Shown here one piece after another: positions 35,580-47,955 of a stretch of 64,000 nt of DNA (the stretch's first letter is position 1; the number at the start of each line of letters is the position of its first letter). This stretch comes from Callorhinus ursinus (Eukaryota > Chordata > Mammalia > Carnivora > Otariidae), in NCBI RefSeq assembly GCF_003265705.1, contig NW_020313057.1, positions 1,184,880 through 1,248,879 of the forward strand, given 5' to 3'. A program made the position numbers and the translations under genes. Below the pieces are notes generated by a model. That model was not told the origin of the DNA. It saw only the letters and a list, made by a program, of their open reading frames with translations, and did not search any database.

Positions 35580-38500
35580 GGAGCCTATCTTTTCTTCATG
35601 TAACTTTCTTGTCTCCTAATCTCCTCTTAGATTAATTGACCATGTAAGCGGGGGTTTATTTCCAGGCTTTAGACATTTTAATAATCTTCCAATCTTAGAG
35701 CATGAAAATATTTTTCCATTCATTTTTGACTACCTCAGGTTTTTTCATCAGTGTTTTGCAGTTCTGAGTGCAAAGGATTTCACCTTCTTGATTAAATTTA
35801 TTCCTAAGCATTTTATTAATTTTGATACAATTGTAGATGGGATTATTTTCTTAATTTTTCTTCCTTGTAGCTCTTTATTAGTGTGTAGAAACACAACTGA
35901 TCTTTATATGTTAATTTTGTCTTCTGCAACTTTAATTCATTTATTCTAAAAGTTTTTTGGTGGAGTTCTTAGGGTTTCTCTATATAAAGTATCATATCAT
36001 CTGTAAGAAGTTACAGTTGTACTTCTTCCTTTCCAATTGTATGCCTCTTATTTCTTTCTCTTGCCTAATTGCTCTCACTTAGAACCTTCAGCTTTATGTT
36101 GACTAAAAACTGTGATTATGAGGATCCTTGTCTTGTTCTTGAGCTTAGAGGAGAAGCGTTCCAGTGTATAAGTTTTTCACTTTTAAGTATGATGTTAGGT
36201 ATGGGTTTGTTACGTATGATCTTTATTATGTTGAGGTAGGTCCCTTCTCTACCTATTTTGTTGAGAGTTTTTACTATAAATGGCTATTGAAGTTTATCAG
36301 ATGCTTTTTCTGCAAATCCTAAGATGATTATATGATTTTTGTCTATGTTTTATTAATGTGGTATATCATGTGATTCTTTTGTGAATGTTGAACCATCCTT
36401 TCATCTTAAGAATAAATCCCACTTAGGGTGTATGCTCCCTTTAATTTATTGTTGAATTTGTTTTGCTATTTTGTTGAAATACTTGCATTTATGTTCATAA
36501 CAGATATTGTTTTGGCTTTTTTTGTTTTGTTTTGGTGTGTATGTCTTTGTTTGGTTTAGGTATCAGGATAATTCTATCATAAATGAGTTTGGAACTATTT
36601 TTTTCCCCTTCATTCTTTTTGAATAATTTGAGAAGGATAGGTAGTAACTCTTTTTATATATTTGGTAAAATTTACCAGTCAAGGCATCTGGTCCTGGACC
36701 TACATTTCATGGGAGTTTTTAAATTACCGATTTAATTTCATTACTTATAACAGTCTATTCAGATTTTCTCATCATCTTGATTCCGTCTTAAAAGGTTGTG
36801 CGTTTCTAGGAGTTTTTCCTTTTTATTTTCCCTAGGCTTTCAAATTTATTGGCATATAATTGTAATAGTCTCTTTTAAAACTTTCATTTTTGTGATGTTG
36901 TCAGTTGTAACTTGTCTTTATTTTTTTCCTGATTTTATTTGTGACCTTTTTTTTTTCTTGATGAGTTTGGCTATAGGTTTATTGATTTTGTTGATCTTTT
37001 CAAAGAAACAGCATTTAATTCCATTGATTCTTGTTTTTAAGTTTCTATTCCTTTTATTTGCACTAGGAACTTTGTTCTTTTTCTAGCTCTTTTACGTCTA
37101 CAGTTAGGTTGTTTATTTGAGATTTTGTGTATATCTTGAGGCAGGCCTGTATCACAGTGAATTTCCTTCTTAAAATTGCTTTTGTTGTGTTTTATAGATT
37201 TGGGAATGTTGTGTTCCATTTTCATTTGTCTCTATGTATTTTTCTATTTCTTCTTTGATTTCTTCATTGACTCTTTTGTTGGTTAGCCTTCACCTGTTTG
37301 TATTTTCTGTTTGTGTTTTTTCCATTTTTCTTGTAATTGATTTCCAGTTTCATATCATGGTTGTCATAAAAGGTGTTTAATATGACTTCAGTATGTTTTA
37401 ATTTATTGAGACCTGTTTTGTGGCCTAACGTGATCGCTCCTGGGGAATGTTCCATCTACACTTCAAAAGAACTGTATGTTCTGCTTTTTTTTTTTTTTTA
37501 ATAGAATGCTTTGTGTATATCTATTAAGTCTATCTGGACTAAAGTGTCGTTTAATGCTGTTTCCTTGTTAATTTTCTGTCTAGATGATCTACCCATTGAT
37601 ATAAGTGAGGTGTTAAAATACCCTATTCTTATTTTATTACTGTCAATTTCTCTCTTTATATCTGTTAATATTTATATATTTACATGCCCCTATGTTGGGT
37701 ACATAATTATTTACAGTTGTTACATTCTCTTGTTGGGTAGATCTCTTTACCACTGTGTAATGCCTTTTGTTTTTTATTAGTTTTTTTTCAATAATATATT
37801 TTGCGTGACAGTCCAGCTTTCTTTTTTCCATTTATATGTAATATCTTTTTCCATCCCTTCAATTTTACTCTGTATGTGTCTTTAGATCTGAAGTGAGTCT
37901 CTTGTAGGCAGCATATAGATAGGTCTTTTTTCTTTTCTCCCTTCAGCCCCCTAGGTCTTTTGAGGGAGCATATAGTCCATTCACATTTAAAGTAATTATT
38001 GGTAGGTATACACTAATTGCCACTTGGCTCGTTGTTCTCTGATTGTTTTTGTAATCTGCTCCTTTTGTTTTGCTTGGTCTCTTCCTTTGTGGTTTGATGT
38101 TTTCTTTAGTGTTATGTTTTCATTTATTTTTCTTTTCATTTTCTTGTGTATTTATTATAGATTTTTATTTCTAATTACCATGAAGTTCATATATATTGAC
38201 ATATATATATTTATACACACATATACGTGTGTATGTGTATGTTTAGCACCTTGCTTTAAGCTGATAGTTGTTTAAGGTTGAGTGCATTCTAAAAGCACTA
38301 CATTGTTACTCTCCCTCCCCTCATGTTTTATGCTTTGATGTTATATTTTATATCTTTTAATTTTGTCTCTTGTGTACTTATTTTAGTTACAGTTTATTTT
38401 ACTCTTTTTTGTCTTTTAGCTTTTTCATTGGCTAATACTCTACCATGCTAGCTTTTTCATTGGCTAATACTCTACCTTTACTCTTGCCTTTATCAGTTAT

Positions 38501-39748
38501 TTTTTCTTTCATAAACTTTCTTATTTCTAGTTATGGTCTTTTTTTCTGCTTTAAGAATACCCTTTAACATTTTTTGTAAGGCCAGGTTAGTGGTGATGAA
38601 CTTCTTTTGTTTTTTGTTGTCTGGGAAACTCTTTAACTCTCTTTTAATTCTGAATAATAATCTTCCTGGGTAGAGTAATTTTGATTTTGAGTATTTCCCT
38701 TTTGGCATTTTAAATATATCCTGCTAATCACTTGAAGCCATAGAGTATTATGGGGTTTCCCTCATATGTGATTATTTGTATTTCTCTGGCTGCTTTTAAG
38801 ATTCTTTATCTTTAATTTTTTGTCATTTTAATTTTATGTCTTGGTGTGGATCTCTTTGGATTCATCTTGCTTGGGACTCTCTGTGCTTTCTGAACATGGA
38901 TGTCAGTTACCTTCCCCAGGTGGTAGATGTTTTCGGCCATTATTTCTCTAATAAGTTTTCTGTCTCGTTATCTCTTTTCCTTCTTAGACCCCTATAATGT
39001 AAATGTTATTCCACCTGAGGTTGTTCTAGAGATTTCTTAAGCTATATTTTTAAAAATTCTTTTTTCTTTTTGCTGGTCTTATGAGGTGATTTCCACTATT
39101 CTATTTTCCTTATTTCTGATCCATTCTTCTGTATATTTTAATATGCTGTTGATTTCTCCTCATGTATTTTTGATTTCAGTTTTTTGTATTCTTCAGCTTT
39201 GATGTTTCTTCCTTATATTTTTTATTTGTTAAAGTTCTTACTGTGTTCCTACCTTCTTCTCCCTAGTTTGGTGAGCACCTTTTCTTTTAAAAATTTTTTT
39301 ATTGTTATGTTAATCACCATATATTACATCATTAGTTTTTCATGTAGTGTTCCATGATTCATTGTTTGTGTATAACACCCAGGGCTCCATGCAGAACGTG
39401 CCCTCTTTAATACCCATCACCAGGCTAACACATCCTCCCACTCCCTCCCCTCTAGAACCCTCAGTTTGTTTTTCAGAGTCCATCGTCTGTCATGGTTCAT
39501 CTCCCCCTCTAATTTCCCCTCCTTCATTCTTCCGTTCCTGCTATCTTCTTCTTCTTCTTTTTTTCTTTTTAACATATATTGTATTATTTGTTTCAGAGGT
39601 ACAGATCTGTGATTCAACAGTGTTGAGCAATTCACAGTGCTCACCATAGAACATACCCTCCCCAATGTCTATCACCCAGCCACCCCATCCCTCCCAAACC
39701 CCACCAGTCCAGCAACCCTCAGTTTGTTTCCTGAGATTAAGAATTCCT

Positions 39749-42700
39749 CCTATCAGTAAGATCATATGATACATGTCTTTCTCATATTGACTTTTTTCGC
39801 TCAACATAACACCCTCCAGTTCCATACACGTCATTGCAAATGGCAAGATCTCATTCCTTTTGATGGCTGCATAATATTCCATTGTATATATATACCACCT
39901 CTTCTTTATCCATTCATTTGTCGATGGACATCTTGGCTCTTTCCATAGTTTGGCTATTGTGGACATTGCTGCTATAAACATTGGGGTGCACGTACCCCTT
40001 CGGATCCTTACATTTGTATCTTTGGGGTAAATACCCAGTAGTGCAGTTCCTATTTCATATGGTAGCTCTATTTTCAACTTTTTAAGGAACCTCCATGCTG
40101 TTTTCCAGAGTAGCTGCACCAGCTTGCATTCCCATCAACAGTGTAGGAGGGTCCCCCTTTCTCCACATTCCCGCCAACATCTGTTGTTTCCTGATTGGTT
40201 AATTTTAGCCATTCTGACTGGTGAGGTGATATCTCATTGAAGTTTTGATTTGGATTTCCCTGATGCTGAGCAATGTTGAACACTTTTTCATGTGTCTGTT
40301 GGCCATTTGGATGTCTTCTTTGGAAAAATGTCTGTTCATGTCTTCTGCCCATTTCTTGATTGGATCATTTGTTCCTTGGGTGTTGAGTTTAAGAAGTTCT
40401 TTATAGATTTTGATACTAGCCCCTTATCTGATATGTCATTTGCAGTAGCTTCTCCCATTCTGTCAGTTGTCTTTTGGTTGTGTTGACTGTTTCTTTTGCC
40501 GTGCAAAAGCTTTTTATCTTCAGGAAGTCCCAATAGTTCATTTTTGCCCTTGATTCCCTTGCCTTTGGAGATGTTTCTAGGAAGAAGTTGCTGTGTCTGA
40601 GGTCAAAGACGTTGCTGCCTGTGTTCTCCTTTAGGATTTTGATGGACTCCTGTCTCACATTTAGGTCTTTCATCCCTTTTGAGTCTATTTTTATGTGTGG
40701 TGTCGGAAATACACCAGTTTCATTTGTCTGCATGTGGCTGTCCAATTTTCCCAACACCATTTGTTGAAGAGACTGTCTTTTTTTCCTTTGGACATTCTTT
40801 CCTGCTTTGTCGAATATTAGTTGACCATAGAGTTGAGGGTCCATTTCTGGGCTCTCTATTCTGTTCCATTGATCTATGTGTCTGTTTTTGTGCCAGTACC
40901 GTACTGTCTTGATGATGACTGCTTTGTAATAGAGCTGGAAGTCCAGAATTGTGATGCCGCCAGCTTTCTTTTTCTTTTTCAACATTCCTCTGGCTATCTG
41001 GGGTCTTTTCTGGTTCCATATAAATATTAGGATTATTTGTTCCATTTCTTTAAAAAAAGTGGAAGGTATTTTGATGGGGATTGCATTGAATGTGTAGATT
41101 GCTCGAGGTAGCATTGACATCTTCACAATATTTGTTCTTCCAATCCATGAGCGTAGAATGCTTTTCCATTTCTTTGTGTCTTCTTCAATTTCATTCATGA
41201 GTGTTTTATAGTTTTCCAAGTACAGATCCTTTGCCTCTTTGTTTAGATTTATTCCTAGGTATCTTATGGTTTTGGGTGCCATTGTAAATGGGATTGACTC
41301 CTTAATTTCTCTTTTCTTCTGTCTTGGTGGTGGTGTATAGGAATGCCACTGATTTCTGTGCACTGATTTTATATCCTGTCACTTTACTGAATTCCTGTAT
41401 GAGTTCTAGCAGTTTTGGGGTGGAGTCTTTTGTGTTTTCCACATAAAGTATCATATCATCTGCAAACAGTGAGAGTTTGAATTCTTTGCGGATTTGGATG
41501 CCTTTTATTTCTTTTTGTTGTCTGATTGCTGTGGCTAGGACTTCTAATACTATGTTAAATACCAGTGGTGATAGTGGACATATCTCAGGCGTTCCTGACC
41601 TTTGGGAGAAAGCTCTCAGTTTTTCCCCATTGAGAATGATATTTGCTGTGGGTTTTTCATAGATGGCTTTTATGATCTTGAGATATGTACCCTCTATCCC
41701 TATACTCTGAAGAGTTTTGATCAAGAAAGGATGCTGTACTTTGTCAAATGCTTTTTCTGCATCTATTGAGAGGATCATATGGTTCTTGTTCTTTTTTTTG
41801 TTTATGTATTATATCACATTGATTGATTTGTGGATGTTGAACCAAACTTGCAGCCCAGGGGTAAATCCCACTTGGTCATGGTGAATAATCCTTTTAATGT
41901 ACTGTTGGATCCTAGTGGCTAGTATTTTGGTGAGAATTTTTGCATCCATGTTCATCAGGGATATTGGTCTGTAATTCTCCTTTTTGATGGGGTCTTTGTC
42001 TGGTTTGGGGATCAAGGTAATGGTGGCCTCATAAAACGAGTTTGGAAGTTTTCCTTCCATCTCTATTTTTTGGAACAGTTTCAGAAGAATAGGTATTAAT
42101 TCTTCTTTAAATGTTTGGTAGAATTCCCCTGGGAAGCCATCTGGCCCTGGGCTTTTGTTTGTTGGGAGATTTCTGATGACTGCTTCAATTTCCTTAGTGG
42201 TTACAGGTCTGTTCAGTTTTTCTATTTCTTCCTGGTTCAATTTTGGTAGTTGATACTTCTCTAGGAATGCATCCATTTCTTCCAGATTATCTAATTTGCT
42301 GGCATAGAGTTCCTCATATGTTCTTAGAATTGTTTGTATTTCTTTGGTGTTGGTTGTGAGCTCTCCTCTTTCTTTCATGATTTTGTTGATTTGGATCATT
42401 TTTCTTTTTGATCAGTCTGGCCAGGGGTTTATCAATCTTGTTAATTCTTTCAAAGAACCAGCTCCTAGTTTTGTAGATCTGTTCTGTTCTTTTGGTTTCT
42501 ATTTCATTGATTTCTGCTCTGATCTTTATAATTTCTCTTGTTCTGCTGGGTTTAGGCTTTATTTGCTGTTCTTTCTCCAGCTCCTTTAGGTGTAGAGTTA
42601 GGTTGTGTATTTGGGAACCTTTCTTGTTTCTTAAGAAAGGTTTCTATTGCTATATACTTTCCTCTTAGGACTACCTTGGCTGCATCCCAAGGATTTTGAA

Positions 42701-43521
42701 CAGTTATGTTTTCATTTTCATTGGTTTCCGTGAGTTTTTTTAAATTCTTCTTTAATTTCCTGGTTGACCCTTCATTCTTTAGTAGGATGCTCTTTAGCCT
42801 CCATGTATTTGAGTTGTTCCCAACTTTCCTCTTCTGATTGAGTTCTAGTTTCAAAGCATTGTGGTCTGAAAATATGCAGGGAATGATCCCAATCTTTTGG
42901 TACCTAGGATGTGATCTATTCTGGAGAATGTTCTGTGGGCACTAGAGAAGAATGTGTATTCTGCTGCTTTGGGATGGTATGTTCTGAATATATCTGTGAA
43001 GTCCATTAGGTCCAGGGTGTCATTTAAAGCCTTTATTTCCTTGTTGATCTTTTGCTTAGATGATCTGTCCATTTCAGTGAGGGGAGTGTTAACGTCCCCC
43101 ACTATTACTGTATTGTTGTGGATGTGTTTCTTTGCTTTTGTTATTAATTGCCTTATATAATTGGCTGCTCCCATGTTAGGGGCATAGATATTTACAATTG
43201 TTAGGTCTTGTTGGGTAGACCCTTTAACTAGGATATATTATCCTTCCTCATCTCTTATTACAGTCTTTGTTTCAAAATCTCTTTTGTCTGATATAAGGAT
43301 TGCCACCCCAGCTTTCCTTTGGTGTCCATTAGTGTGGTAAATTGTTTTCTACCCCCTCACTTTCAGTCTGGGGGTGTCTTTGGATCTAAAATGAGTCTCT
43401 TGCAGACAGCATATTGATGGGTCTTGTTTTTTATCCAATCTGATACCGTGTGTCTTTTGATTGGGGCATTGAGCCCATTTACGATCAGGGTAACTATTGA
43501 AAGATATGAATTTAGTGCCAT
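39749..43521 (-). pseudogene. L1 ORF2 remnant (endonuclease and reverse transcriptase)
   Basis: The start is the ATG whose complement is at 43519-43521. Frames in order are the endonuclease (43174-42851, containing SRIDHIL near its end), the linker (42854-42552), RT fingers and palm (42399-41809, with the normal [11 protein letters not shown]), palm with FADD at 41455-41466 (frame 41778-41302), thumb and downstream (41363-40416), and the C-terminus (40119 onward). Few lesions separate these frames, so decay is modest. The usual stop codon position reads GGA instead of TGA, and the last frame runs on to 39541, adding about 69 residues from the 3' UTR. Confidence 0.87.
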
Positions 43522-43603
43522 TGTATTGCCTGTAAGGTGACTGTTACTGTATACAGTCTCTGTTCCTTTCTGATCTATGCTGCTTTTAGGCTCTCTATTT
43601 GCT

Positions 43604-44486
43604 TAGAGGACCCCTTTCAGTATTTCTTGTAGGGCTGGTTTTGTGTTTGCAAATTCCTTTAGTTTTTGTTTGTCCTGGAAACTTTTTATCTCTCCTTCTA
43701 TTTTCAATGACAGCCTAGCTGGATATAATATTCTTGGCTGCATATTTTTCTCATTTAGTGCTCTGAAGATATCCTGCCAGTCCTTTCTGGTCTGCCAGGT
43801 CTCTGTGGATAGGTCTGTTGCCAGTCTAATGTTTCTACCATTGTAGGTTACGCATCTTCTCCTGAGTTGCTTTCAGGATTTTCTCTTTGTCTCTGAGACT
43901 CGTAAGTGTTACTATTAGGTGTCGAGTGTTGACCTATTTTTTTTTGATTTAGAGAGGGGTTCTCTGTGCCTCCTGGATTTTGATGCCTGTTTCCTTCCCC
44001 ACATTAGGGAAGTTCTCCGCTATAATTTGCTCCAATATACCATCTGCCCCTCTCTCTTTCTTCTTCTTCTGGGATCCCAATTATTCTAATGTTGTTTTGT
44101 CTTATGGTATCGCTTATCTCTCGAATTCTGCCCTCGTGATCCAGTAGTTTTTTCTCTCTCTTTTTCTCAGCTTCTTTATTTTCCTTCCTTTGGTCTTCTC
44201 TATCACTAATTCTCTCTTCTGCCTCATTTACCTTAGCAATTAGTGCCCTCATTTTCGATTGCTCATTAATAGCCTTTTTGATTTCGACTTGGTTAGATTT
44301 TATTTCTTTTATTTCTCTAGAAGGGGTTTCTCTAATAACTTCCATGCTTTTCTCTAGCCCAGCTAGTATCTTTAAAATCATCATTCTGAACTCTAGTTCT
44401 GACATCGTACTAATGTCCATATTGAGTAGGTCCCTGGCAGTCAGTACTGCCTCTTGTTCTTTTTGTTGAGGTGATTTTTTTTCCAT
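43604..44486 (-). pseudogene. L1 ORF1 remnant (ORF1p)
   Basis: The start MEKKSPQQKEQ at 44486 opens a 160-residue frame to 44004 with the coiled-coil heptads (LEFRMMILKILAGLEKSM and the following EIKKAINE part) and the start of the RRM (IRQNNIRIIGIPEEEERERG). A frameshift then moves the rest of the RRM and C-terminal domain to another frame, ending at the stop equivalent to 43604-43606. The complete length would be about 294 residues. ORF1p would act as the RNA-binding trimer of the L1 RNP. Confidence 0.85.
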
Positions 44487-45105
44487 CTTGTCATTTTGTC
44501 CAGAGGAGAATAGATGAATGAGTGAACAAAATGCTAACAGGGTAACAATGTCCCCAGAAAATATACTCTAAACAAATTAGAAAAGACCTGAAACTGGGGA
44601 GAAGAAAGGGAAAGAAAGAAAAAGGAAAAAGGAAAAGATAAAAACAAACAACAAAAAATACAGAATATGATAAAATATGATCAGGTTCATGCATAGATCA
44701 GTGCCACACACTAGATTTTGGGAGTATTTTGGTCTCCTGGGGGACAGTGCCTCCCAAAATTTTAAAGAAAGAAAAACTTATATATGTATAAAGGTTAATA
44801 CAATGAAGGGATGGAATATGACTGTAAAGATGAAAATTATAAAAGATTTTATAAAAGGAATTGATAAGAAATTGGTTGAAAAAAGAAAAAAGAGGATTTA
44901 AAAAAAAAGGGAGAGAATGTGATTAGGCAGGAGACTAGAACAAAGCCATGCACTAGAGATTTAGGGTATATTTTGATCTCTTAGAAGAAACTGTATCTCA
45001 AAATTTTAAAGAGAGAACAACTTATATATATGCCAAAAATAAGGGTAACTACTATGAAGGGATAGAATATGACCCTTAAAATGAAAAATAAAAAAGATTT
45101 TTTTT

Positions 45106-45322
45106 AAAAAGGGATTGATAGGGCACCTGGGTGGCTCAGTTGGTTAAGCAACTGTCTTCGGCTCAGGTCATGATCCTGGAGTCCTGGCACTGAGTCCCAC
45201 ATCAGGCTTCCTGATCAGCAGGGAGTCTGCTTCTCTCTCTGACCCTCTTCCCTCTCATGCTTTCTATCTCTCATTCTCTCTCTCTCTGAAATAAATAAAG
45301 TCTTTAAAAAAAGGGATTGATA
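45106..45322 (+). mobile_element. CAN-SINE with 15-bp TSD
   Basis: The head 'gggcacctgggtggctcagt' starts at 45121, with an A-rich tail near 45300. Direct repeats aaaaagggattgata at 45106-45120 and 45308-45322 are identical. It was inserted into the 5' UTR of the young minus-strand L1, so it postdates that L1. Confidence 0.93.
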
Positions 45323-46450
45323 AGATATTGGTTGAAAAAGGGAAAAAGAAAAATTCAAAAAAAAAGACAGTTAAAAAAATTAACTTGGAAAGACTAAAGA
45401 ATTATGGTAAAAAAGCCATGGATTCTATGTGAAGTATTCCCCTAGCACTGCAGTTCTGCCTTTCTCATTGATCGGTAAACTTGGTCTTGGCTGGCTTTTC
45501 TTGCTTATCTTCTGGCGGAGGGGACTGTTGCTGTAGTTCTCAGATGTCTTTGCTGGAGATGGAATTGCCCCACCCTCGTCGGTCTGGGCTAAGTAATCTG
45601 TTCGGATTTGTTCTCGGGAGCTTCTGTTCCCTGCAAGCTTTCCGTTTGGCTTTGGAGGAAGAGAGTGAAAATGGCAGCCTCCCAATCTCCACCCCAGAGG
45701 AGCCGAGAACTCGGGGCCCTGCTCCTCAGTGCGCCTCCAGAGAAAAGCAGTCAGTCACTCCCATCTCCCCGGTCTCCAGCCCCACTCCGTGCTCACCCGG
45801 CCTGTGACCGAGCGTTTATCTCTGGCACCCAAGTGGGTGTGGAGTTTCCAAACCCAGCAGATCCCTGTGGTGTTCTCCCGCGCCGCTCCTCCTGGGGGAG
45901 GAAGGGGAGTCTCCCTGGATCTGCCGCTTGTTGGGTCCCTGCTGGAGGAGCAGTGGCCTGACTGTGCTTGGATCACGGTTTATGGCAACCCCGAACTGAG
46001 AGCCCACCTCTCAACTTCTGTCTCTGCAGCTGGCTTCCCCTCTCCGATACCTGGGAGCTCTGCCACACTCATGCACCCCCGGTCTTTCTGTGACCCCAAG
46101 GGTCCTGAGATCACACTGTCCCACTAGGGTTCCACCCCCTGCTTAGCCACTGGAGCAATGTCCCTCAGTGGAGCCAACTTCTAAAAGTTCCAATTTTGTG
46201 CTCCGCTACTCTAAAACTTGCCAGAAATGACCGGCAGAGGCCCCCTCCCCCACTGCCTGTCCTCCTGAATATCGCCTCAGATTCACTTTTCTGCATGTCC
46301 TACCTTCCAGAAAGTGGTGGCTTTTCTGTTCAGATAGTTGTTGCTGTTCTTCTCCTCAATCTCCTGTTGAGTTCGTAGGTGTTCAGAATGGTTTGATCCT
46401 TATCCAGCTGAATTCCTGGGACCAGACAAAATCCGGGTCTCTTACTCCTC

Positions 46451-46460
46451 CACCATCTTG
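46451..46460 (-). promoter_or_regulatory. YY1-like motif at the L1 5' end
   Basis: CAAGATGGTG on the minus strand, about 12 to 21 bases from the element's 5' end, the position where L1 elements carry a YY1 site that sets the transcription start. Binding is inferred, not shown. Confidence 0.55.
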
Positions 46461-46479
46461 CTCCCAGTCTATGAGCATC

Positions 46480-46721
46480 TTTATGACTATTACTTTTTAA
46501 AAAGATTTTATGTACTTGTTTGAGAGAGAGAGGGTGCGTGCAAGAGAGAGCACAAGTGTGAGCAGTGGGGAGGGCCAGAGGGAAAGGGAGAAGCACATTC
46601 CACACTAAGCAGGGAACCTGACTTGGGGCTCGATCCCAGGACCCTGGGATTATGACTTGAGCCAAAGGCAAACATTTATCTGACTGAGCCACCCAGGCAA
46701 CCCTTTTATGACTATTACTTT
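46480..46721 (-). mobile_element. CAN-SINE with 17-bp TSD
   Basis: Body about 46497-46704, with the tail at left ('aaaagattttatgtacttg') and the head complement 'gagccacccaggcaaccc' at right. Direct repeats tttatgactattacttt at 46480-46496 and 46705-46721 are identical. It sits in the older L1 only 9 bases from the end of the young L1. Confidence 0.93.
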
Positions 46722-46947
46722 CAATCACTTGTCAGGGAAATTACTTGCCTCCATTTTATTGTCCTCTGTCCCCCAAAGTTTCATCTTGTTCTTTTGTTTG
46801 GAACATATTCCTGTGGCTCTCATTTTGTTTTACTCTCTGTGTTGATTTCTGTGAGTCCACAACAGCTACCTATCCTAGTGTTGAAGGAATGACCTTGTGT
46901 AGGAGCATCCCCTGTGTAGACTGCAAATGAGTAGTGACTTTCAAAGG

Positions 46948-47500
46948 CTGGCTGCAGCTGAAGTGGGCATGGGCCAGGCAGTCCCAGGGTGTACTCCCTC
47001 AGGGTTGCCTTAATAGAATGGCTGGAACTGGAGTAGGTACTGGCTAGAGTGTCCTACAATACATATTGCTTAGGTTAGCTGGAATCGGTGTTGGTATAGC
47101 TCAGTGCTGCCCTGGTGGGATGGTGGAAGTAGAACAGGTACAGTCTTTGAAATACCAGGGTGTACCTGGGCTGCCTTGGTGGGGCAGCTAAAGTCAGGCA
47201 AATGTCATTGGGGTCTTGGAACATGCTCTACTGAGGACCACTATGGTGGGGGCTTGTGGGTGTTGTCCCAGGGCTGTTGTACCTAGGCCACTTTGGTGGC
47301 ATAGCAGTGGGTGGAATGGGCATGGGCTGGAGCTATCCCAGAGCACCCTCACCAGGGCTGCTCTGGTGGATGGTTGGAATTAGAGTAAGCATTGCCCAGA
47401 AGGGTCCTAAGGTGGGCCATGCTGGGGCCACACAGGTGGTACAGCTGGAGCTGGAGTGGACCAAGGGTCTGGGATTTGCTTGGCTGACCCAAGGAGACCT
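46948..47500 (-). repeat. Degenerate tandem array in the older L1 5' UTR
   Basis: About eight or nine imperfect units of roughly 50 to 75 bp, read on the plus strand as variants of 'gctggaactggagtaggtac' followed by 'ctgccttggtggggcagct'. Copies begin near 46948, 47022, 47080, 47117, 47188, 47290, 47370 and 47443. It lies where L1 promoters sit and may be a monomer-type promoter. Confidence 0.6.
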
Positions 47501-47944
47501 GTTAATGTGCCTGGACCCTGCCCCTGTCTGCACTATTAAGGTGGAAGGGAAACTTAAAAAATGGTGTTTGCATTTCTCTGACCCAGACAGAACTCAATCA
47601 GTTACCTGCCCATTCAGTGAATTCTCCATGGTTAGTAGAGATTTCCTTCATTTATAGTCTCATTGCCCTTAAAACTGCTGCTTTTTTGCTGTGCACCAAG
47701 ATGGATGAGTCTGCCTGTGAACCCCTCAGTGATATTCCTCCCTACTGCAGGTCACCACATCAGGGATAGTGTTCACATTTTTATTGTGTCTCTTTGTCTT
47801 TTTGTACCCTTTTTTATGTGGTCCCTCTACTATTTGCTGTGCAGGAGTTGCTCAGTCAGCCCTCATTTCTTCAGGAGGAATTGCTCTGTATCTAGGTATA
47901 GTTTCAGTCTGTCCTGGGGAGATGAGTTCAGGGTCTTCTTATAT

Positions 47945-47955
47945 CACCATCTTGG
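47945..47955 (-). promoter_or_regulatory. YY1-like motif at the older L1 5' end
   Basis: CCAAGATGGTG on the minus strand within about 25 bases of the inferred 5' end of the older L1, supporting the view that this element is complete at its 5' side. Confidence 0.5.

Larger units (their letters stand above)
39284..46471 (-). mobile_element. Near full-length young carnivore L1, opposite orientation
   Basis: In minus-strand order: 5' UTR (46471-44487), ORF1 (44486-43604), ORF2 (43521 to about 39748), 3' UTR and a short A-tail ending near 39284. The host L1 shows tgagcacctttt at 39272-39283 and tgagcatcttta at 46472-46483, a 12-base repeat with two mismatches that fits a target-site duplication. 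A CAN-SINE sits in its 5' UTR. Span is 7.19 kb, or about 7.0 kb without the SINE. Frameshifts make it inactive. It is the inverted partner of the plus-strand copy at 23690-32876. Confidence 0.88.
44487..46471 (-). promoter_or_regulatory. L1 5' UTR with GC-rich promoter part
   Basis: The distal part (about 45480-46300) is GC-rich with several CpGs, unlike the AT-rich surroundings, and corresponds to the internal L1 promoter region. The proximal part has two tandem units of about 251 bp (marked by 'gaaggg.t.gaatatgac' at 44805 and 45056). A candidate splice donor (AAG|GTAGGA, intron first base 46303) and acceptor (T-rich tract then TTTAAG|GG, last intron base 45075) are present. A CAN-SINE (45121-45307) lies inside. 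Confidence 0.75.

Noticed and set aside
45481..46127. Plus-strand frames of 108 to 132 residues as host genes
   Set aside because: They lie antisense in the GC-rich L1 5' UTR; no known domain, and the low stop density explains them.
46948..47500. Frame 47256-47657 (133 residues) over the tandem part as a protein
   Set aside because: It is a by-product of the repeating G-rich units in an L1 5' UTR.
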